NCBI GenBank assembly: GCA_946481475.1
Contig: CAMLOB010000157.1
Location: 1-7,882 of the forward strand
From: an uncultured Chlorobiota bacterium
GTDB taxonomy: Bacteria > Bacteroidota > Kapaibacteriia > OLB7
Reading direction: 5' to 3'
Length of the DNA stretch: 7,882 nt
Shown here one piece after another: positions 1 through 5,474 of the stretch. Position numbers and translations under genes: made by a program. Numbering within the stretch: the first letter of the stretch is position 1; every line of letters begins with the position of its first letter. The notes below the pieces were generated by a model. It was not told the origin of the DNA, ran no database searches, and saw nothing but the letters and a program-made list of their open reading frames with translations.

Positions 1-512
1 GACGACACGCTGTCCAGTATCTCCGCAAAAGCTTCAGCCCCTACCATCAATTCGAAGTAGTAGGCGGGTTCACCTTCGACATCGACAAGCGGTACACGGA
101 GAGCTCCGTCGATATCACACCAGAGCTCCACCTGTGCGGCGAAGTTCTTCCACGGAAGATCGGATCCGCTTTTCAGCTTTGCTTCAAGACACATGAACAT
201 CTCATCCACCTCCTGATCGGTCAGGCTGTTGACGGTCGGATGAAGATCAAGTAAGGCGGGGAGCGCGGCAAGCCGCCCCAGACAAGGCTGGAGTGAGGAA
301 TCGGCATTGGCGTAGACTCCGAGGATCATCCGGTTCCCGAATTGCTTGCGAAGTTTATGGAGTTCGTTCCGGACCGGCGCATCCTTTCCGGCCCCGTTCT
401 CCTCTCCCTCCTGCTGTTTGCTCCCCTGGATACACGAGGCCAGGACAAGAGCAAGCAGAAGACCACATACACAGCAACCGGGGTTGTCGCTGCGAAGAAC
501 TCTTTCAGGCAT
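1..512 (-). CDS. Putative lipoprotein of unknown function, C-terminus missing (runs off left edge)
   Basis: Reading the minus strand from the ATG at 512-510, the frame stays open for 170 complete codons to the window edge, so the stop lies outside. The N-terminus has a hydrophobic stretch (about residues 13-26) ending in L24-A25-S26-C27, a good lipobox. This predicts a signal-peptidase II substrate anchored through Cys27 to a membrane. Next comes a low-complexity linker rich in Gln, Glu and Gly (about 28-45), then a folded-looking region with further cysteines at 77, 108 and 132. I recognise no family in this part. A purine-rich GAGGGAAGAAG precedes the start and acts as a plausible ribosome site. 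The gene lies 66 bp downstream of the T9SS-secreted protein gene on the same strand, with no terminator-like hairpin between them, so co-transcription is likely. Seen: open frame, lipobox, spacing. Inferred: lipidation and shared role with the neighbour. Confidence 0.72.
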   Translation of the reverse strand, partial: MPERVLRSDNPGCCVCGLLLALVLASCIQGSKQQEGEENGAGKDAPVRNELHKLRKQFGNRMILGVYANADSSLQPCLGRLAALPALLDLHPTVNSLTDQEVDEMFMCLEAKLKSGSDLPWKNFAAQVELWCDIDGALRVPLVDVEGEPAYYFELMVGAEAFAEILDSVS

Positions 513-578
513 ACTTCTTCCCTCTTGTGAGTGAACCTTACCGGCCGTTCCGTTACCGAAGCTCTGTCCGCCGGAAAC

Positions 579-2885
579 TCAACGGACGATCATGCAGTGT
601 TGCACAAGTTCCTCTCCTCCCCCCTTCACTACCAGATAGTAGACTCCCGAGGGGAGATCGGCAACGCGGATCGTTTGTCGGTTCTCACCCGGCTCCAGCA
701 CCATTTCCTCCGGCTCCCTCACCCGATCTCCTGCGGCATTGAACATTTCGATCCGCACCGGCATGCGTGAGCCGAGCGTGAAAGTCAGCGAAAGATCCGC
801 CGTGTGCGGAACCGGATTCGGTTGGATCGAGAGATCCAGGAGATTCTTCGGTCTTTCCGTATCGCGCACGCTGCTCAGCGTATCCACGACAACTGCCTGC
901 AGATTTGCGTTCCAGCTCAGCGGGCAACTATCCTGAGCAATCACCAGCATATCGGTGTAAGTCCCCGGTTGATCTGCAGAAAAGCGTACCGGAATGATCA
1001 GGCGTTCTGAAGGTTGAAGAATCAGAGGAGTCGACGGGAGGTCGGCCTCGAAACCTCTTGAGCCGGGATTCAACAGAATTTGTTTTATCCTGATCGGGCG
1101 GTCCCCCTGATTTTCCACTACCACTTCTCTCTCCTGCCTTGTCCCCGTGTGCACCGTGTCGAATGTCGGCGACGCCAGAGCAAGACGCGGGGCAACGTAC
1201 TCGACCGTATCGTAGAGCACGTTGCCGCTGTAGTCGCGAATCTCGATCACCCCGTATGCATCCCGTTTCGGATCAACTACCTCCAGATAGAAACCGGCTG
1301 TCCGGTTCTCCCCCGGAATAAAGGCATCGACGGTCAGACGGTAGTTTGAACCTGCGTTTCCATCGATCCAGATTGTCGAAAGGTTGGAACGGGAAGAGGC
1401 GTCATCCGGCATATCCCGAACCGTGGCGGTAATCGTTCCCCCGCAGTCGACCGTTTTGTTCAGCACAGGCGCGACCGTATCGATAATTGTCCGGTTCTCA
1501 AGAAGCAGAGCAATGGGGAACCCGTAGGAATCAAAGCTGTTGCCGGCATAGAGTGTGGCGGAAAGCGGACCGGAACTGCGAACTTCCCACATGCCGTTGG
1601 TTATCGCACTGGTCAACGCTCCGTATTTCTTTCCCTGAACCGCGGTGGGGAAGTCGTAGCCGGCACCGGGGAGAGCAGTCGACAGCTTCCGCCAGTTTCC
1701 GGCACCGGCCGCTTTAATCTCCGCATCGGCAACCGCCGCCGAATCTCCGACAATGTTGATAAAGTTTTGCGGAAAATCCTCAGCGGGAGGAGTTGCGAAC
1801 ACAAACTTGTCCTGATACTGCTCGACGGGCGGCAGGACGATATAGAAGGGGTCGCTTCCAGCGGCGTTGTCATATGTCTGACTGTTATTGTACTGCACCA
1901 CCTGGATCAGCTTGTTGGAACTGAAGGTCAGCGGACGACGTTCCTCCTCACGGAACTCGATCCAGCCGACTCCCTGCTCTCCTCCAACGCTCGTAAGCGT
2001 GGTAAACTTCGTCCCGTTGATAAAGATCTCCGCCCCCGGTTCTCCTGCAAGAATCCGGTAGGTATCCCCCTTTGTCCGGTTTATAAACGGTACGGCATTG
2101 TAGGTCCGACCCCAGGATGTAACCGGCGTCATCATCTCAACGAGATGATCACATGCCGGATAACGGGAGTCCGGCAGAAAGGTGCAATTCTGCCCGGCGG
2201 TTACCGCCACGGGATGTGAGGCCAGGATATGGGCACCGGTCAGATCGCCGCCATTGCCGACCGACATCGCCGAGAAGACATCCCCCCTGTTCATGGTAAT
2301 CGTCAATGTCTCTCCTTCCCCATGGTTCGGCGTGTTCATCGGATTGGTGATCGTTACCGTCGTGTTGTCGTATGGAGCGATCACCATGTATTGCGATGGA
2401 AGGTTCTGACCCGCACCTTCAACCGAAGCGGCCGAGGAGACAACGTATTCTTTCCCCAGTCCGCTGACCGGAAGCGCCAGAAGACCGTCACTGCTGAAAT
2501 TCGTCCGGTTCATCCCGTAGACGACAATCGGAGCCTCGGCAACGATCCGTACGGCCTTGTTCCGGTAGATCTGATCGTCCGGGACGGGGGACTGATCATC
2601 CCGTACGAATATCTGCCCTTCAAGGGGGGAAAGCTCCACTGTGACAACATCGTTGGGAACCGTAAGAACGCTTCGCAGGAACTGTCCCCCCGCATAGACA
2701 TCGACCTTGGTCTCCACGCTGGAACTGATATAAAGCTGTATGTATTTTCGGCCGGTCGCCGCTTCCCAGTTTGCCGGGAAGGCGAGATAGAACTCAGTGC
2801 CGACATTGCTCTGTGCGTGCGTTTCGGCAGCGTTAAGGGACAGAACGGTAATCGATAACAGAAGAAGGATCTTCAGAGGCTTCAT
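579..2885 (-). CDS. T9SS-secreted surface protein with IgGFc-binding-like N-terminal domain
   Basis: A complete 768-residue protein. Residues 1-24 form a Sec signal peptide (KILLLLSITVLSL core, THA-QS cleavage site after Ala24). The region from GTEFYLAFPANW (29-40) to about 370 resembles the bacterial IgGFc-binding N-terminal family. Support includes VVYGMNR near 121-127, Cys234, and CDHLVEMMTPVTSWG around 245-259. About 570-668 reads as an Ig-like/ASH-type beta domain (choice-of-anchor D style: VENQGDRPIRI, PVRFSADQPGTY). Residues about 683-768 match a type A T9SS sorting domain: PNPVPHTADLSL, VRIEMFNAAGD, then LPSGVYYLVVKGG and a final VQHCMIVR. The protein should therefore cross the outer membrane through the type IX system, lose its C-terminal signal and be attached to or released from the surface. 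The family name comes from mammalian IgGFc-binding protein; IgG binding is not implied, and adhesion is an inference. The start at 2885-2883 is preceded by CGGAG about 10 bases upstream and fits the signal peptide. Confidence 0.9.
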   Translation of the reverse strand: MKPLKILLLLSITVLSLNAAETHAQSNVGTEFYLAFPANWEAATGRKYIQLYISSSVETKVDVYAGGQFLRSVLTVPNDVVTVELSPLEGQIFVRDDQSPVPDDQIYRNKAVRIVAEAPIVVYGMNRTNFSSDGLLALPVSGLGKEYVVSSAASVEGAGQNLPSQYMVIAPYDNTTVTITNPMNTPNHGEGETLTITMNRGDVFSAMSVGNGGDLTGAHILASHPVAVTAGQNCTFLPDSRYPACDHLVEMMTPVTSWGRTYNAVPFINRTKGDTYRILAGEPGAEIFINGTKFTTLTSVGGEQGVGWIEFREEERRPLTFSSNKLIQVVQYNNSQTYDNAAGSDPFYIVLPPVEQYQDKFVFATPPAEDFPQNFINIVGDSAAVADAEIKAAGAGNWRKLSTALPGAGYDFPTAVQGKKYGALTSAITNGMWEVRSSGPLSATLYAGNSFDSYGFPIALLLENRTIIDTVAPVLNKTVDCGGTITATVRDMPDDASSRSNLSTIWIDGNAGSNYRLTVDAFIPGENRTAGFYLEVVDPKRDAYGVIEIRDYSGNVLYDTVEYVAPRLALASPTFDTVHTGTRQEREVVVENQGDRPIRIKQILLNPGSRGFEADLPSTPLILQPSERLIIPVRFSADQPGTYTDMLVIAQDSCPLSWNANLQAVVVDTLSSVRDTERPKNLLDLSIQPNPVPHTADLSLTFTLGSRMPVRIEMFNAAGDRVREPEEMVLEPGENRQTIRVADLPSGVYYLVVKGGGEELVQHCMIVR

Positions 2886-2994
2886 AAATATTTTTCTCCG
2901 GGTTGATGGTGTGTAAACGGCAATGGGACTCGGGTACGGGGAAATATCGCAAAAAGCGGGCCATATCCATACACAACCCTACAAGACTTTTCGA

Positions 2995-3025
2995 TTGCAT
3001 CCGCCCAAGCCGTACCGTATCTTTG
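2995..3025 (+). promoter_or_regulatory. Bacteroidota-type housekeeping promoter for rimP-nusA-infB
   Basis: TTG at 2995-2997 and TATCTTTG at 3018-3025 are separated by 20 bases. This matches the Bacteroidota sigma-A consensus of a -33 TTG element and a -7 TAnnTTTG element with spacing near 19-21. The -7 element is a full match. Transcription would start near 3030-3033, leaving a leader of roughly 60 nt before rimP. The site lies in the divergent intergenic region and faces rimP. Seen: both motifs and spacing. Inferred: function and start site. Confidence 0.62.
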
Positions 3026-3035
3026 TTTTTCTGTG

Positions 3036-3075
3036 AAGTGGGCAGCGGAGTCGCGCGCCCACTTTTTGTTTGTTT
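3036..3075 (+). terminator. Intrinsic-terminator-like hairpin in the rimP leader (probable attenuator)
   Basis: AAGTGGGC at 3036-3043 and GCCCACTT at 3057-3064 form a perfect 8-bp GC-rich stem. Inside it, GCG (3045-3047) can pair with CGC (3054-3056), with one bulged A, leaving a 6-nt loop. TTTGTTTGTTT follows at 3065-3075. This is the form of a Rho-independent terminator, although the T run is interrupted by two G residues. It lies between the promoter candidate and the rimP start, so it cannot be the end of an upstream plus-strand gene: the genes to the left run the other way. That position suggests premature termination or a protein-binding leader controlling the operon. From memory, similar hairpins precede rimP in other Bacteroidota. 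Confidence 0.62.
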
Positions 3076-3091
3076 GAGGTAACATTCAGCA

Positions 3092-3592
3092 ATGGTCGGT
3101 CTGCCGGAACATATCGAACAGCGCATTGCCGAGGCGGTGGGTGAGCGGAATCTTTACCTGCTGGAGATCCTCCGGCGGGGCCGGCAGAATTCTACCGTCC
3201 TGGAAGTCATCGTCGACGCTGAAGAGGGAGTGGATCTTGATGCGCTGGCGGAACTGAGTCGAAGCGTGGGGGGGATCCTGGATGAAGAGGAAGAGGCGAT
3301 CAAGGGACGCTACCGACTGGAGGTCTCCACTCCGGGACTTGACCGCCCGCTGAAACATGACTGGCAATACCGGAAGAACATCGGGCGTTTGATCAAGGTC
3401 CTGTGGAAAGATGATGAAGGGAAGGAACGGACCGATCTTTTCCGGCTGACCGGCACGAACGAGACGGAAATAACCGTCGAGGGGGTCCGCAATCCGAAAG
3501 GGAAGAAGGGGAAGAAAGAGACCGGACCTCCGGAGCCGATGCAGCTTCCGCTCAGCCGGATTGAGCGGGTGACGGTGGAACCGGAGATCTGA
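3092..3592 (+). CDS. rimP: Ribosome maturation factor RimP
   Basis: A complete 166-residue protein, close to the usual 150-180 for RimP. RimP is a cytoplasmic factor needed for late assembly of the 30S ribosomal subunit; it binds near ribosomal protein S12. The N-terminal alpha/beta domain (about 1-85) includes the LEVIVDAEEGVDLDALAELSRSVGGILD segment. The family signature VSTPGLDRPL lies at 78-87 and is followed by QYRKNIGR, the start of the C-terminal SH3-like domain (about 90-166). A Lys-rich insert (NPKGKKGKKE) near 134-143 lies before the last strands. The ATG at 3092 follows GAGG at 3076-3079, a rather long spacing of 12 bases. This is the first gene of the rimP-nusA-infB operon, whose order is conserved in many bacteria. 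The leader hairpin just upstream probably controls it. Nothing appears broken. Confidence 0.95.
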   Translation: MVGLPEHIEQRIAEAVGERNLYLLEILRRGRQNSTVLEVIVDAEEGVDLDALAELSRSVGGILDEEEEAIKGRYRLEVSTPGLDRPLKHDWQYRKNIGRLIKVLWKDDEGKERTDLFRLTGTNETEITVEGVRNPKGKKGKKETGPPEPMQLPLSRIERVTVEPEI

Positions 3593-3607
3593 CCGGGCAA
3601 CTAGAAC

Positions 3608-3683
3608 TTCAAAAGGAAAATTCAAGAAGGTCAAACAGCGAGCCTCTCCCTTTTTGAATTTTGCATTTTTCATTTTGCATTGA
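3608..3683. repeat. A+T-rich hairpin with degenerate TTTTGCA heptamer repeats between rimP and nusA
   Basis: Four 7-base units follow one another at 3652-3679: TTTTGAA, TTTTGCA, TTTTTCA, TTTTGCA. Related units on the other strand (TTCAAAA at 3608-3614 and TTCAAGA at 3621-3627) lie to the left. The two halves form an inverted repeat: 3617-3630 pairs with 3649-3662 over 14 positions (13 Watson-Crick and one G-T), around an 18-nt loop. The base composition is far more A+T-rich than the flanking genes. Read on the minus strand it would encode a string like NEKCKIQKG, which I recall as typical of spurious translations of dispersed A-rich heptamer repeats. It occupies nearly the whole intergenic gap and leaves nusA without a recognisable Shine-Dalgarno sequence. 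Seen: repeat units and pairing. Inferred: membership in a dispersed family. Confidence 0.6.
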
Positions 3684-3687
3684 AACG

Positions 3688-5292
3688 ATGGCCAAGCGCA
3701 AGACAAAATCCAAGATCAACAAATCGCAGATCGTCGAGGCGTTCGCCGAGATGGCACGGCAGAAGAGCATCGACCGGGATCTTCTGCAAGGCATTATCGA
3801 GGACACGTTTGCCCAGATGGTGCGAAAGAAATACGGTCCCGATGCCGAGTTCGACATCATTGTGAACATGGATAAGGGGGATATCGAGATCTACCTTATC
3901 CGCGAAGTTGTTGAGGAAGTGGAGGATCCCAGTCTCCAGATTTCGCTGAACGAAGCGAACGAGGAGGAGGAGGAGTACGAGCTTGGCGACGAACATCTGA
4001 CGGAGTTGAATCTGGAGAACCTGGCCGAGAATTTCGGCCGCCGGATGATCTCGATGGCCGGACAGACGCTGGGTCAGCGCGTCCGGGAAGTCGAGAAAGA
4101 GAACATCATCGGGGAATACAGCGAGAAAGTCGGGGAAATTATCGTCGGCGAGGTCTATCAGGTTCGCCGCAACGACGTCTACGTGCAGCACAACCGTGTA
4201 GAGCTCCGGATGCCCCGCAGCGAGCAGATCTGGCGCGAGCGCTACAAGAAGGGGGAGACGATCCGGGCGTTGCTGAAGGAGGTTCGTTCCGATGAGGGGA
4301 CCTCCTCGCAGCCGGAGATCATCATCTCCAGAAGTGATCCCATGTTCCTGCACAAGCTGATGGAGATCGAGATTCCGGAGATCTACGACGGCATCATCGA
4401 GATCAAGTCGATTGCACGCGAACCGGGAGAACGGGCAAAGGTCGCCGTCCTCTCGAACGACGAGCGGGTCGATCCGGTCGGCGCGTGCGTTGGTATGAAA
4501 GGCGTCCGCATCCACTCGATCGTCCGCGAGCTTTCAAACGAAAGCATCGACGTGATCCCGTTCGATCCGGACGCGAAAACGTTTATCACCCGGGCACTCT
4601 CGCCGGCGAAGATCAAGGAGATCGCCATCGACGAGGAGACCCGGACGGCAACGGTTCTGGTAGCCGACGATCAGGTCTCCCTGGCAATCGGTCGCGGCGG
4701 ACAGAACGTCCGGCTGGCAATGAAGCTGACCGGATACACGATCGACCTGGTCAAGGAAGGGGGCGAAGACATTGAGCTGATCGAGTTCAAGGACGAGCTC
4801 GGCGACAGTCTGTATGAAAGCCTCATCATGATGGATATCGAAACGGCCAAGGAGTTCCTCCGGGCCGACGAGGCGAAGCTGTTGGAAATCGAGGGCATGA
4901 CCGCGCAGAAGTTGCGCGAGATCAGGGCAATCATGATTGTGGAGTTCGACGAGAACGAACTGCGTGATATTCTTCCGAACCTCAGTCTGGATGCGGTTCT
5001 CCCCCCCGGAGAGCAGGAGACCGACGCCGAGGAGACGGAGGATACGTCCGGCAATGAAGAGGGGACTTCAGAGGAGGAAAGAGTGGAAGAGGAACCGACG
5101 GCACCCGCCGAGGAATCGCAGGAGCCTGTCGAAAACGAGCCGACGGAGCAGGAGATACCGATCGAAGCCGCTTCGACACCAGAGACACCCGATACCGAAG
5201 AGAGGGAAGACCGGCAGGAGGAATCGGCCCCTGTCGAAGCCGCTGCGACCGAATCGACGGAAACCGATGGGAGTGAAGAGCGGGATGCATAA
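3688..5292 (+). CDS. nusA: Transcription termination/antitermination factor NusA
   Basis: NusA binds RNA polymerase and nascent RNA in the cytoplasm, and modulates pausing, intrinsic termination and antitermination. The ATG at 3688 gives 534 residues beginning MAKRKTKSKINKSQIVEAF. An in-frame TTG at 3661 would add nine residues encoded by repeat DNA and is rejected. Domains in order: RNA-polymerase-binding N-terminal domain (about 10-130, with an acidic EEEEE insertion near 92-96); S1 domain (about 146-200, VGEIIVGEVYQVRRNDVYVQ); KH1 (about 212-290, with GACVGMKGVR at 265-274); KH2 (about 295-360, with AIGRGGQNVRLAMKLTG at 333-349); and a helical, HhH-like segment at about 365-425 (IMMDIETAKEFLRADEAKLLEIEGMTAQKLREI). 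The last 94 residues or so (441-534) are a low-complexity acidic tail of Glu, Thr, Pro and Ser, probably disordered. The gene lies 95 bp after rimP and has no clear Shine-Dalgarno sequence. Confidence 0.96.
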   Translation: MAKRKTKSKINKSQIVEAFAEMARQKSIDRDLLQGIIEDTFAQMVRKKYGPDAEFDIIVNMDKGDIEIYLIREVVEEVEDPSLQISLNEANEEEEEYELGDEHLTELNLENLAENFGRRMISMAGQTLGQRVREVEKENIIGEYSEKVGEIIVGEVYQVRRNDVYVQHNRVELRMPRSEQIWRERYKKGETIRALLKEVRSDEGTSSQPEIIISRSDPMFLHKLMEIEIPEIYDGIIEIKSIAREPGERAKVAVLSNDERVDPVGACVGMKGVRIHSIVRELSNESIDVIPFDPDAKTFITRALSPAKIKEIAIDEETRTATVLVADDQVSLAIGRGGQNVRLAMKLTGYTIDLVKEGGEDIELIEFKDELGDSLYESLIMMDIETAKEFLRADEAKLLEIEGMTAQKLREIRAIMIVEFDENELRDILPNLSLDAVLPPGEQETDAEETEDTSGNEEGTSEEERVEEEPTAPAEESQEPVENEPTEQEIPIEAASTPETPDTEEREDRQEESAPVEAAATESTETDGSEERDA

Positions 5293-5353
5293 TTTCGCTC
5301 CATGATAACGTGTGATTGTCCGTCATTGCATAGTTTACAGAAGTTATCTTCCA

Positions 5354-5394
5354 CATCCGATCGGCCCGGACAATATTTCCCCGCCGATCGGATG
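5354..5394. repeat. Perfect 12-bp inverted repeat in the nusA-infB gap
   Basis: CATCCGATCGGC at 5354-5365 is the exact reverse complement of GCCGATCGGATG at 5383-5394, with a 17-nt spacer (5366-5382). A second copy of CGGATG follows directly at 5395-5400, so CACATCCG (5352-5359) could pair instead with CGGATGTG (5395-5402), giving two competing folds. No T run follows, so this is not an ordinary intrinsic terminator. It could be an RNA stem in the infB leader, a processing site or a protein-binding operator. The rest of the 182-bp gap (5293-5474) shows no convincing promoter, RNA gene or small gene. Confidence 0.55.
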
Positions 5395-5474
5395 CGGATG
5401 TGAATAAAGACGACCGAGATATTATTCGAGAACTGAACGCAGACAGGAATCAGCCGATTCCGAATCAACGCCGC

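Noticed and set aside
293..742. Plus-strand open frames of 149 and fewer codons at the left side
   Set aside because: They lie opposite the lipoprotein gene and the C-terminal sorting domain of the surface protein, and have no family features.
2974..2981. Possible minus-strand -7 element (TAGGGTTG) for the surface-protein gene
   Set aside because: It has one mismatch to TAnnTTTG, and the nearest suitable TTG is 24 bases away, so I cannot call a promoter for the minus-strand genes with confidence.
3661..3687. Nine-residue N-terminal extension of NusA from TTG at 3661
   Set aside because: The extension is encoded wholly by the heptamer repeat, and ATG 3688 gives a normal NusA N-terminus (MAKRKTKSKINKSQIVEAF).
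3086..3706. Minus-strand frame of 206 codons covering rimP and the repeat
   Set aside because: It is antisense to rimP, and its N-terminal part is a translation of the heptamer repeat.
3670..4515. Minus-strand frame of 281 codons opposite nusA
   Set aside because: It is a shadow of the high-G+C coding frame; NusA S1 and KH motifs are clear on the plus strand.
5319..5355. Possible internal promoter before infB (TTG with TATCTTCC or TAGTTTAC)
   Set aside because: Both -7 candidates miss the last two consensus bases, and the spacings to TTG are too short.
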